Assembly (NCBI GenBank): GCA_002084765.1
Contig: NBMB01000032.1
Location: 1-33,433, forward strand
Length of the DNA: 33,433 nucleotides
Direction: 5' to 3'
From: Candidatus Cloacimonetes bacterium 4572_55
GTDB taxonomy: Bacteria; 4572-55
The notes under the pieces are model-generated. The model was not told the origin of the DNA and did no database searches. It saw only the letters and a list, made by a program, of their open reading frames with translations. Of the stretch, positions 15,238 through 23,510 are shown piece by piece. Made by a program: the position numbers and the translations under genes. Every line of letters starts with the position of its first letter. The first letter of the stretch is position 1.

Positions 15238-15769
15238 TTGAAAACAAAGTTGTCATTAGAATTGCTTCGAGAAGCTGCTGGAAGTTTTGCGAAAAAAGAA
15301 TCAGTACATGATGAATCAAGCCTATTTGGGATTACTGATGGAAAGGCCGTTGGAACCTATTTTGAGCACAAATTTCAAAGATATCTTCATGGTAAATATA
15401 CTTACATCGAAGGAAGCTCAGCTATTTGTATATGCTAAAACTGACGATGAAGAAACCAAAACAGGTCGATTAAATGTTAAACACACAGTTTTTGTCGAAG
15501 CAAATAAAACTGCGGATTTCCAAACAACACGGGGAATAAATAAAATTTTAGAAAATGATGGGAATACCGAAGACTTAGTTGCTTTTATGCGAGACCGAAA
15601 TTTGCCTATGGATTATGAAATCGAGGCTTTAAGAATTGCAGAAGAGCTACTTGGGAATCCCCCTGAAATTGGCTATCTTACCATATCAAATGCTTTGCAA
15701 TGGCGGCTACAGTACAGCAGAGTTGTTGAAAAAGCGGGTGAAATTAATGGAATTAATAAAATCTTATAG
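15238..15769 (+). pseudogene. Type II restriction endonuclease, frameshifted and probably internally deleted
   Basis: The N-terminal part starts at TTG 15238 after GAGGAGGAGA and reads K-L-S-L-E-L-L-R-E-A-A ... F-G-I-T-D-G-K-A-V-G-T-Y ... Y-I-E-G-S-S-A, then hits a stop at 15436-15438. The C-terminal part continues in the +1 frame from about 15425: L-F-V-Y-A-K-T-D-D-E-E-T ... T-T-R-G-I-N-K-I-L-E-N-D-G ... N-A-L-Q-W-R-L-Q-Y-S-R-V-V, to TAG 15769. Both read like parts of one endonuclease paired with N6-adenine methylases. In the relatives I recall, about 40 residues with a PD-(D/E)xK-like core lie between the two, so the join at about 15420 looks like a deletion removing the active site. The gene end overlaps the methylase start by 23 bp. 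Non-functional as it stands. Confidence 0.6.
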
Positions 15770-17333
15770 AAATAAGACTCATTGTCCAAAAAAAATTGAA
15801 TTTGGCGATTTTCAAACACCGATTCTACTTGCAGACTATGTATGTGATTTTTTGCTTTCTAATGGTGTGTTACCAAAAAGTATAATTGAACCCACGTGTG
15901 GTGAAGGCAATTTTATCGGAAGCGCGATTAATAAGTTTAATACCGCAAATATTTTTTTAGGGGTGGAAATAAACGACAAATACTATGCTAAGGTGAGTAA
16001 GAGATTGTCAGGTTTTGTGGGACAGAAAGTCAAGCTGATTAATACAAATTTTTTTATGCTTGATTGGCAAAAAATTATAAACGAGCTTTCTGATCCGATT
16101 TTAATACTAGGGAATCCCCCTTGGGTTACAAATTCAAAATTGGGGAGCCTAGATAGTAAGAACTTACCCCCAAAAAGTAATTTTCAAAATCACAAAGGCT
16201 TCGATGCAATTACAGGGAAAGCAAATTTTGATATTTCTGAGTGGATGTTAATACATTTAATAAAATGTCTTCAAGGAAAAATTTCATATCTTGCTATGTT
16301 ATGTAAGACCTCTGTCGCTCGTAAGGTACTAAAATTTTGCTGGTTAAATAATTATCAATTAGAACAAACTTCTTTGCATCTAATTAATGCAAAAGAGCAT
16401 TTTGGTGCCTCAGTTGATGCATGTTTATTATTCTGCACAATTGGAGCTTTCGTCCGTAGCAAAACATGCCAAGTTTATCAAAACTTGGAACAAAAAACGA
16501 ATATATCTACACTCGGTCTTTACAACACAGAATTAGTTTCAAACTTCGATTCATACAAAAAATGGTTGAAATTGGATGACAAAAATGGTAAAAGTTACAA
16601 ATGGAGATCAGGGATAAAGCATGATTGTGCAAAAGTTATGGAACTTACAAAAGTTGGAGACAAATTTGAAAATGGATTTGGCGAGACTACTGCTTTAGAG
16701 CAAGAATATCTTTATCCACTTCTAAAGAGTTCAGATGTGGCAAAGAATGAAGTACGTTGCAATAAGAGGTGGGTACTGGTCACACAAAAAAGGGTAGGTG
16801 AAGACACTTCAAAAATAAAAAAAGTAGCACCAAAAACTTGGGATTATTTGTGCAAATATTCTGATTCACTTGCTAAAAGAAAAAGTTCAATTTATAAAAA
16901 TAAGCCTCCATTTTCAATATTTGGTGTTGGAGATTATTCATTTTCACTTTGGAAAGTTGCAATATCAAGTTTATACAAGAGAATTTCATTTTCGGTAATA
17001 AATCCCTATAATAATAGGTGCTCTATGGTTGATGACACCTGCTACTTGATTCCCTGTAAAAGTGAAGATGAAGCCATTTTATTGGCCCAACTTTTAAATT
17101 CTAACGTAGCAAAAGAATTTCTAAACTCATTAATTTTTTGGGATGCGAAAAGACCGATTACAACATCAATTTTACAACGTATCAATCTTGAAGCCCTTGC
17201 GGAAGAACTAAAGTTGGCGGATCAATTTAATTATTACACGAAAAACTATAATTATATCAATCAAGGCGAATCTCAACTTAGACTTTTTGAGACGCCATTA
17301 CAAGATCAAGATTATATTTCGGGAGCAAGTTGA
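15747..17333 (+). CDS. N6-adenine DNA methyltransferase, Eco57I-like type (528 aa)
   Basis: SAM-dependent methylation of adenine in DNA. SAM-binding motif I is E48-P-T-C-G-E-G-N-F-I, preceded by the characteristic F-Q-T-P ... A-D-Y-V segment (about 22-33); catalytic motif IV is N123-P-P-W126. The C-terminal about 300 residues, including F-S-I-F-G-V-G-D-Y and a target-recognition-like region, fit the Eco57I/TaqI-type (gamma) methylases. ATG 15747 lies inside the last codons of the endonuclease fragment and begins M-E-L-I-K-S-Y-R; GTG 15738 is an alternative, and frame upstream of that is endonuclease read out of frame. AT-rich with AAA/ATT-heavy codons, unlike the flanking genes, so horizontally acquired. 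Complete, hence likely still modifying the genome although its nuclease partner is broken. Confidence 0.85.
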   Translation: MELIKSYRNKTHCPKKIEFGDFQTPILLADYVCDFLLSNGVLPKSIIEPTCGEGNFIGSAINKFNTANIFLGVEINDKYYAKVSKRLSGFVGQKVKLINTNFFMLDWQKIINELSDPILILGNPPWVTNSKLGSLDSKNLPPKSNFQNHKGFDAITGKANFDISEWMLIHLIKCLQGKISYLAMLCKTSVARKVLKFCWLNNYQLEQTSLHLINAKEHFGASVDACLLFCTIGAFVRSKTCQVYQNLEQKTNISTLGLYNTELVSNFDSYKKWLKLDDKNGKSYKWRSGIKHDCAKVMELTKVGDKFENGFGETTALEQEYLYPLLKSSDVAKNEVRCNKRWVLVTQKRVGEDTSKIKKVAPKTWDYLCKYSDSLAKRKSSIYKNKPPFSIFGVGDYSFSLWKVAISSLYKRISFSVINPYNNRCSMVDDTCYLIPCKSEDEAILLAQLLNSNVAKEFLNSLIFWDAKRPITTSILQRINLEALAEELKLADQFNYYTKNYNYINQGESQLRLFETPLQDQDYISGAS

Positions 17334-17342
17334 TGATATGAT

Positions 17343-17399
17343 GCTAACAATTCGTTGGAGCAGACGGAAAAAGACCCGCCGCTCAGCTCCGTGTTAGTC
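17343..17399. other. attC-like imperfect hairpin (integron-cassette recombination site candidate)
   Basis: Starts GCTAACAATTCGTTGGAGC (17343-17361) and ends CCGCCGCTCAGCTCC (17377-17391) then GTGTTAG (17391-17397). The outer arms TGCTAACA and TGTTAGTC are nearly complementary; inner arms GGAGC/GCTCC and CGG/CCG pair with unpaired bases, as in attC sites. The length of about 57 bp is right for a short attC, and TAACAATTCGTT is the classic left end of many cassette sites. It lies 9 bp after the first methylase. The outer boxes deviate from strict RYYYAAC/GTTRRRY, and no integrase or second site is visible. Confidence 0.45.
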
Positions 17400-17403
17400 C
17401 CTG

Positions 17404-17428
17404 ATTCGGGAAATGAACCGAATTTTTT
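17404..17428 (+). terminator. Predicted intrinsic terminator
   Basis: Stem ATTCGG (17404-17409), 8-nt loop, CCGAAT (17418-17423), then a run of T to 17428. It would end transcription from the first methylase before the second. The 17429-17562 stretch shows no convincing gene. Confidence 0.5.
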
Positions 17429-17562
17429 CATGGAAGAAACTCGGTTTCCGTAAATTGTTGTAATCCGTTGCAAATAAAGCAATTAAGCCATGTTTTGGGG
17501 TCGTCCAAAAAAATGAGTTTTTTAGGAGGCTTTCGCAACCAATAAGATGACATAGAAGAACC

Positions 17563-18510
17563 ATGAAATGTATAAAAGTAGCCGAAAAATTCGACAAAAA
17601 CGAATACGCTGTATTATATCAAGGAAGTTGCATGAATTTATTAAGACAGATTCCTGACAAATCCATACAACTTGTTGTCACCTCACCACCATATAATATA
17701 GGCAAGGAATACGAAAAAAAACTGAAATTAGAGGACTATGTAAAACACCAGTCGGAAGTGATAAAAGAATGTGTCCGTACTCTCTCGGAAAAGGGAAGTA
17801 TTTGCTGGCAGGTCGGAAACTATGTTGACAATGGCTCCATCATACCTCTTGATACTGTTCTGTACCCCGCATTCAAAGATTTGGGACTCATAATGCGTAA
17901 CAGAATCATCTGGCATTTTGAACATGGTTTGCATTGCTCCAAAAGATACTCGGGCCGTTATGAAACAATCATCTGGTTTACCCGAAAAACCAAAAATTAC
18001 ACTTTTAATCTCGATCCGGTGAGAGTTCCTCAGAAGTATCCGGCAAAAAAATATTTCAAAGGTCCTAAGGCAGGTCAGTATTCATGCAATCCGCTCGGAA
18101 AAAATCCCGGAGATATCTGGAATATTCCGAATGTGAAAAATAATCATGTTGAAAAAACAGAGCATCCCTGTCAGTATCCGGTGGAACTGGTTGAGAGACT
18201 GGTATTGTCAATGTCAGACAAAGATGACTGGGTTCTTGATCCGTTTTCAGGCACAGGAACTTCTGTTATTGCTGCCATTCGCCACAACAGAAGAGGTGCC
18301 GGTGCGGAGATTATAAAAAAATATGTGGATATAGCCAGGGACAGAATCCATAAGGCTGTTGACGGAACATTACGGACTCGTCCGATGAAAAAACCTATAT
18401 ATGACCCAAATAAAGAAAATAATAAACTTACTATATCGCCTTGGAAAAAAGGAAATGAATCTTCTGCAAAGCAACTGAACTTATTAGAAGAAGAAAGTGT
18501 ATATCAATGA
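17563..18510 (+). CDS. DNA methyltransferase, beta class (N4-cytosine or N6-adenine; 315 aa)
   Basis: SAM-dependent DNA amino-methyltransferase. Motif order is catalytic first: T-S41-P-P-Y44-N-I-G near the N-terminus, a variable target-recognition region, then SAM-binding D226-P-F-S-G-T-G-T-S near the C-terminus, the beta-class order (MboII, PvuII-like). SPPY rather than DPPY leans to N4-cytosine, but the S-P-P-Y-N-I-G-K-E-Y subgroup also includes adenine enzymes, so the base is undecided. Start at ATG 17563; no strong Shine-Dalgarno nearby. Composition is AT-rich but less so than the upstream methylase, so the two may have arrived separately (the attC-like hairpin lies between). The stop overlaps an ATGA at 18507-18510 that opens a frame of only five codons, suggesting a lost downstream partner. 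Confidence 0.85.
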   Translation: MKCIKVAEKFDKNEYAVLYQGSCMNLLRQIPDKSIQLVVTSPPYNIGKEYEKKLKLEDYVKHQSEVIKECVRTLSEKGSICWQVGNYVDNGSIIPLDTVLYPAFKDLGLIMRNRIIWHFEHGLHCSKRYSGRYETIIWFTRKTKNYTFNLDPVRVPQKYPAKKYFKGPKAGQYSCNPLGKNPGDIWNIPNVKNNHVEKTEHPCQYPVELVERLVLSMSDKDDWVLDPFSGTGTSVIAAIRHNRRGAGAEIIKKYVDIARDRIHKAVDGTLRTRPMKKPIYDPNKENNKLTISPWKKGNESSAKQLNLLEEESVYQ

Positions 18511-18924
18511 AAATTGTTGAATAATCTGAACGGTTACGGATTTCTTCTTGTTCATAAGCCTGAATTATGGAAAGAAATATGCGAATCCTCGGCGCCCTCT
18601 CGACACCGAGGATTTTTTGCATTAACTGTTGCTTATTGGAATGCCGTTAGCGTGGCTTCCACTAAAGACATATTTCCCCCCCAAAACTCAACGATTTTTT
18701 TGTCCGACAGATGAGAATTTACAACATATTTCTGATGGAAGTGCGGAATTTGCATGGATTTTGCTGTCCCATTAAGCAACTTTAACCTTTCAAAATCGGT
18801 ATAGAAAACCTTATTCATTTTCCAGATGTGGGAGGCTGCTTAGGAGGAGGTATATTTTATTTTCCCACAATTTTTGCTAATGCGAGTCACGATTTTTTTT
18901 ACTTTGTTCTTTTAGGGAGGATTT
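18511..18924. other. Gene-poor stretch: possible partner-gene remnant, then nothing recognised
   Basis: A frame from TTG 18514 reads N-L-N-G-Y-G-F-L-L-V-H-K-P-E-L-W-K-E-I and could be the tail of a lost gene, but it runs through the terminator hairpin at 18584-18618 and I cannot identify it. A 61-codon frame on the minus strand (18633-18818) has no recognisable motif. 18820-18924 is AT-rich leader for the M14 peptidase, with the Shine-Dalgarno GGGAGG at 18914-18919. Confidence 0.4.
18584..18618 (+). terminator. Strong predicted intrinsic terminator
   Basis: Perfect 9-bp stem AATCCTCGG (18584-18592) and CCGAGGATT (18606-18614) with a 13-nt loop, followed by T to 18618. Located 74 bp after the second methylase, it closes the restriction-modification island. 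Confidence 0.8.
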
Positions 18925-21900
18925 ATGATTCACAATTTGTTACCGAGCTTGCGTAAATTTTTTTCAATATTGATATTTTTCGCTCTTTTCTCGACAATTG
19001 CGTTTGCCGGAGCAGACGCGCTGACATATCGATTGATCAAGGTCGATTTGCCGGATGAGGCGACATCTCTTCGTCTTTACGGGGGCGGTTATGATATTAT
19101 CAGAGTGGAAGCGGGCGGATCTGCTTTGATAGTCGCTGATGACCAGGATATGACCCGTTTGGAGGATCAGAATTTTTCGTATCATATCGTTCAAAACGAC
19201 CTAACCGATTATTATCAAAGCCGTTTACATCAACCTGCCTCTCGCTCGTTGACTATTGGCGAGGGGAGCATGGGCGGCTATTTCACTTATGAAGAGATCG
19301 TTGCTTTTGTGGACTCGCTGCAAGCCGAGTATCCAGACTTGATGTCCGAGGATGTGGTCATTGGGCAGACCATTGAGGGACGGGATATTAAGGCTTATCG
19401 GCTTTCGGACAACCCTGAGCAGGATGAAAACGAGCCGGAAGCACTGATCATTGGGTTGCACCATGCTCGTGAGCCGATGTCTATTGTGGCTCCGCTTTAC
19501 TTCACCCAGTGGCTGCTGGGGAATTATGAGACCGATGAGACCGCGCAATTTATTCTCAACGAGCGTGAGACCTGGATCATCCCTATTTTGAACATCGACG
19601 GGTATGTCTATAACACAGAAATCGCTCCGAATGGCGGAGGTATGTGGCGGAAAAATACGCGGGATAATAATGGCGACGGGATTTTCAATCCATCTAACGA
19701 CGGCGTCGATCTGAACCGAAATTACGGATATGAATGGGGTTATGACGATTTTGGGTCCAGTCCGAATCCCGCGAGCGCAGTATATCGCGGCGCGGCTCCC
19801 TTTTCCGAGCCAGAGACCGAGACGATTCGTCAGTTTTGTCAGGCGCATCAATTTCGCACCAATCTGTGCTTCCACACCTTCGGGGACCTGTTGATCCATC
19901 CCTGGGGATATAGCGATTCGGAGACAGAGGACGATCAGACTCTGAAGGAGTACGCGCTGGACATGATCCGGGACAGCCAATATGTCTATGGTTTTGGATC
20001 CCAGACCGTGGGCTACACAGTGAACGGAGGCTCGGACGATTGGCTATATGGAGAACAGACCGAGAAGCCGAAAATCATGTCTTATACGCCGGAAATCGGC
20101 GATGATCTGGACGGATTCTGGGCACCGACAGATCGCATTTTGACATTGGCTGAGGAGAATCTTTTTACGCAGATATACACCGCGCTGGTTGCGGGAACCT
20201 ATCTGAAGATCACAGACTCGGAATATGACGATCTGGAGAATGGAGACGGCGATCTGTCCGCTGAGGCGGGTGAAACTGTGGAGCTTATCCTCTCGGTGCG
20301 CAACAAATCCTACACCCAGACCGCACACAGTGTGACAGCCACGTTGACCTCGGACGATCCCATGATCACCGTGGTTGACGGGACGTGGACCAGTCCGCTG
20401 ATCGATGTCCTTACGAACGTTGAGGCAAATTTTACAATATCTGTGTCGGAAGATGCGCCTTCTGGGCATCAAACAACTGTTCGTGTCTCTTTTACCGATG
20501 AAAACGGCTATGATTTTTTTGATACATACGAAATCGTGATCGGCTCGCCGCATCTCCTTTTCTTCGATAATGCAGAGCAAGGCATGGCAAAATGGGACGC
20601 GACAACGCAATGGGCGACCACGTCTGAAGATCAAACCGACGGGCGATTTTCATTTACAGATACGCCGTTTGTCAACTATCCTCCCAATTGGCAGAGCGAT
20701 CTGACTATAGCGGACCGCATCGATCTCTCTGATTTTAATAACGCGGCTCTCGTCTTCATGACTAAATGGCACATACAGGATCATTGGGACCTGGCTCAGT
20801 TTCAGGTCTCCACGAACAACGGCGTTACTTGGACGTCTATGGCTGGTCGACACACAACGACAGGGACAGGAACCATCTCAGAAGGAGGTCTGCAACCGCC
20901 AGACGAACCCGTCTTCAACGGACTGAGACATTTGGCATGGGTGCAGGAGGTGATCCCTCTCTCAGATTTCTTGGACGAAAATATTCTTTTCCGCTTTTAT
21001 ATTGCCTCAAACGACGGGCAGACAGGGGACGGCTGGTATCTGGATGATATCATGATGGTTGGGTTCAGCGACGAGCCTATGCCCCCGGTTATCCATTTCA
21101 CGAATCGGCTGCAGGACACAAACGATGCGGGTCCCTTCCCTGTTTATGCTCTGGCAACCGACGCGCAGGGTGTGAGCCAAGTCAATCTCTTTTATTCCGA
21201 CGATAACGGTACCTATAACGTGACGCCCATGCAGAGGCAAAACGCGACGGTCTTTGTCGGGGAGATTCCGTCAGTCTCATACGGCTCGACCGTGCATTAT
21301 TATGTGGAGGCGACGGATGAAGAGGGAAATATCGTCACGGACCCATCTGGCGCGCCTGCGAATGCGTTTCAGTTTTTGGTGACGGATATTGTACAAGATA
21401 TCGCGGTTAACGTCAGCGAAATACATTTGACTGTCGATGAAGGGGAAACCGTCACGGAAATGATTCTGATTCAAAACGCTGGAGAGTTGCCCTTATATTT
21501 CCAAATCACAGACGCGCCTGCGGATCCGGTTTTCCGGGAAGTCTCCCCCGATCCATTGCCAGTATCTGCCGAAAAATTTACTGGGGAAAACCAACCGCCT
21601 TTTATAGCGTCAAGTCGAGAAATAACCAGGCGGATTGAACGAGCAATCAGTCAGCGCGCTCCTGATCAGATAGACCGCATCTCCGAGCGAGAGGACGATC
21701 CGCCGGCGATTCAGGATATACAATTGATCATGGTCGATCAAGTTGGGGACGTTCCTTACGGCATGCCAGACGTGGTCGGCGTATATGCCGATGTGGTGAA
21801 TAATCGGCTGGAATTGACAGTGGTGTATGATCAACCGATCAATCCGCTTGCCGCGTTCGGGATCATGTCCCTTGATGTGGATCAAAATATTGAAACTGGT

Positions 21901-22713
21901 TCATATCCTCCGGGACTGGGTAGCGGCTATCTTGCCCACAATATAGGGTCTGAATATGAGTTGGTCTGGGACATTTCCAACTCTCAAGGGATGGGTCAGT
22001 CCTTGTTGGTTATTGACAATTTAGGGCAGAATTTTTTCGGAAACGTAGCAATCACGTTAGACGGAAACGAGTCCAGCGCGGCGATCCCGCTGAATCTATT
22101 GGGCAACGACGACGGAAATATGGACATAACCTGCTTCTTTCTTCCGGGTATCGGCTCGCAAACCGCGGATTTTGCGCCGGATATTGGACATGGAACCGTA
22201 GGACCAGGAGGCGATGCGGCGTGGTTGATCGAAAATCCTACGGGTGGAGTCATCTCTCCGGGTCAGTGGTTCCCTGTAGAAGTGAGTGCTATGGCGAATC
22301 TGCTTGAGGGCGGCACATATTTTGCCGAAATCCTGATCAACTCCAACGATCCGGATGAACCCACGGTCTCCCTGCCCGTCACATTGACTGTGAATCCGAT
22401 ATCTATCGAAGACCATCAGACGCAGGAATTGCCAACCCAATTCGGCATGATCCAAAATTCGCCGAATCCGTTCCATAATGAGACCGCGATCGAGTTTCAA
22501 TTGCCGAGAAAAAGCAACGTCCTTATTGATGTATATAACGTCTCGGGTCAACGGGTGAAACGCCTGGTTGACAAATCGGTAGACGCGGGTTTTCACCGGA
22601 TTGTGTGGGACGGCGTTTCGGATCAAGGCTATTCCGTAGGCAGCGGGGTCTATTTCTATCAAATGGCGAGCGACAACTTCCGTGAAACTCGACGGATGAT
22701 CCTAATGCGATAA
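18925..22713 (+). CDS. Secreted M14 zinc carboxypeptidase with type IX-like sorting domain (1262 aa)
   Basis: Predicted secreted metallocarboxypeptidase. Signal peptide at about residues 1-28 (A-I-A-F-A-G). A propeptide-like segment follows to about 115, then the M14 catalytic domain at about 118-415 with zinc ligands H180-A-R-E183 and His317 (C-F-H-T-F-G-D), the substrate-side D-L-N-R-N-Y, and catalytic Glu390 in Y-T-P-E-I-G. Then come beta-sandwich domains: about 420-540, a MAM/choice-of-anchor-like unit about 545-710 (F-D-N-A-E-Q-G ... W-Y-L-D-D-I), an Ig-like unit about 715-815, and further C-terminal beta domains. The last about 85 residues are the FlgD-like sorting module (NSPNPFHNETAI ... 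S-G-V-Y-F-Y-Q-M ... R-R-M-I-L-M-R). All active-site residues are present. ATG 18925 follows GGGAGG. Expected at the cell surface, degrading external proteins or peptides. Confidence 0.92.
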   Translation: MIHNLLPSLRKFFSILIFFALFSTIAFAGADALTYRLIKVDLPDEATSLRLYGGGYDIIRVEAGGSALIVADDQDMTRLEDQNFSYHIVQNDLTDYYQSRLHQPASRSLTIGEGSMGGYFTYEEIVAFVDSLQAEYPDLMSEDVVIGQTIEGRDIKAYRLSDNPEQDENEPEALIIGLHHAREPMSIVAPLYFTQWLLGNYETDETAQFILNERETWIIPILNIDGYVYNTEIAPNGGGMWRKNTRDNNGDGIFNPSNDGVDLNRNYGYEWGYDDFGSSPNPASAVYRGAAPFSEPETETIRQFCQAHQFRTNLCFHTFGDLLIHPWGYSDSETEDDQTLKEYALDMIRDSQYVYGFGSQTVGYTVNGGSDDWLYGEQTEKPKIMSYTPEIGDDLDGFWAPTDRILTLAEENLFTQIYTALVAGTYLKITDSEYDDLENGDGDLSAEAGETVELILSVRNKSYTQTAHSVTATLTSDDPMITVVDGTWTSPLIDVLTNVEANFTISVSEDAPSGHQTTVRVSFTDENGYDFFDTYEIVIGSPHLLFFDNAEQGMAKWDATTQWATTSEDQTDGRFSFTDTPFVNYPPNWQSDLTIADRIDLSDFNNAALVFMTKWHIQDHWDLAQFQVSTNNGVTWTSMAGRHTTTGTGTISEGGLQPPDEPVFNGLRHLAWVQEVIPLSDFLDENILFRFYIASNDGQTGDGWYLDDIMMVGFSDEPMPPVIHFTNRLQDTNDAGPFPVYALATDAQGVSQVNLFYSDDNGTYNVTPMQRQNATVFVGEIPSVSYGSTVHYYVEATDEEGNIVTDPSGAPANAFQFLVTDIVQDIAVNVSEIHLTVDEGETVTEMILIQNAGELPLYFQITDAPADPVFREVSPDPLPVSAEKFTGENQPPFIASSREITRRIERAISQRAPDQIDRISEREDDPPAIQDIQLIMVDQVGDVPYGMPDVVGVYADVVNNRLELTVVYDQPINPLAAFGIMSLDVDQNIETGSYPPGLGSGYLAHNIGSEYELVWDISNSQGMGQSLLVIDNLGQNFFGNVAITLDGNESSAAIPLNLLGNDDGNMDITCFFLPGIGSQTADFAPDIGHGTVGPGGDAAWLIENPTGGVISPGQWFPVEVSAMANLLEGGTYFAEILINSNDPDEPTVSLPVTLTVNPISIEDHQTQELPTQFGMIQNSPNPFHNETAIEFQLPRKSNVLIDVYNVSGQRVKRLVDKSVDAGFHRIVWDGVSDQGYSVGSGVYFYQMASDNFRETRRMILMR

Positions 22714-22752
22714 AGACGAAATTATTCCTTTCGACAGAGCTGATATAAGTTG

Positions 22753-22811
22753 AGAGCCGGCAATATTTTTCGCACAGACAATAAAGTCTTTTGCGGAAAA
22801 ACGCCGGCTCT
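22753..22811 (+). terminator. Long stem-loop behind the peptidase gene
   Basis: Outer stem AGAGCCGGC (22753-22761) pairs perfectly with GCCGGCTCT (22803-22811). Inside, TTTTTCGCA and TGCGGAAAAA pair with one bulge, and GAC/GTC close an AATAAA loop. Only a weak T stretch (TTATT) follows, so it is either a terminator or a processing/stability hairpin. It lies 40 bp after the stop at 22713. Confidence 0.65.
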
Positions 22812-22910
22812 TTATTGATAATACGGAATGCATCTTGCGAAGTATGTTTTTGTAAATATTTCAACCCTTTATTTATTGGGATTAGAAACTGCATTATGAG
22901 GAGAACTTCC

Positions 22911-23480
22911 ATGAAAAAAATGATAGTTTTTTTGACAGTGGCAACGATCTTTTGGAGCGCGCAGGCATTTTCCCAGCCTGTAGATCGATTGATCCAGAGC
23001 TTGCCTCTTTTTGTCGGCTGGTCCAGCGTCAAGGCAAAAAACGAAACGCTCAAGATCGGCGTATTCAGCGATAAGACCTCGCGGGTCGATAATGGATTGC
23101 TTAGTAAATTTCAGAAATTAAAGCCATGGAATCACGATTTGGTAAAAGAATTTATTGGTCATAACAGAATAGACGTCATTTTTTTAAATTCAGACAATCT
23201 ATCCGATTTTGACGGGCAGATTATATGGGTGCTGGACGCGGACGCTTCTTTGAAGGCACTACGGAAAAAGACAATGGAGGGCGTTTTTACTATTGGAGCG
23301 CAACATCAAACGTTTGAAGCATATATCGCTGCGACGCTGATGTATGAAAATAAAAGCAACGATCCCAAGGTTGAGCGTTGGAGGCTCATACGCTTTTTTG
23401 GGAATTGCGAGATCTCACCGCTGATATTTTCCAATAAGCTGAAGAGTAAGGAAAATTTTGTCAGTAAAAATTGCCAATAA
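22911..23480 (+). CDS. Small exported protein, possibly YfiR-like (189 aa)
   Basis: Signal peptide at residues 1-23 (M-K-K-M-I-V-F then hydrophobic, ending A-F-S-Q-P). The mature part has a L-K-I-G-V-F-S strand, I-D-V-I-F-L-N-S, I-I-W-V-L-D, V-F-T-I-G, and a C-terminal C-E-I-S-P-L-I-F-S-N-K-L-K-S. This alternation resembles the periplasmic YfiR (DUF4154) fold, whose end is typically 'G-L-K-I-S-S-K-L-L', but identity is too low to be sure. ATG 22911 follows AGGAGA (22899-22904); upstream in-frame ATGs lack this. It lies 30 bp before a TonB-dependent receptor, a frequent neighbour of YfiR-like proteins, so the pair may form a small uptake or signalling unit. No lipobox seen. Confidence 0.5.
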   Translation: MKKMIVFLTVATIFWSAQAFSQPVDRLIQSLPLFVGWSSVKAKNETLKIGVFSDKTSRVDNGLLSKFQKLKPWNHDLVKEFIGHNRIDVIFLNSDNLSDFDGQIIWVLDADASLKALRKKTMEGVFTIGAQHQTFEAYIAATLMYENKSNDPKVERWRLIRFFGNCEISPLIFSNKLKSKENFVSKNCQ

Positions 23481-23510
23481 TCTTCATAAAAAAACTTCGA
23501 GGAGAAAAAT

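Noticed and set aside
17394-17597. 67-codon minus-strand frame before the second methylase
   Set aside because: It overlaps the methylase start, has no identifiable motif or ribosome-binding site; a gene remnant cannot be excluded but is not supported.
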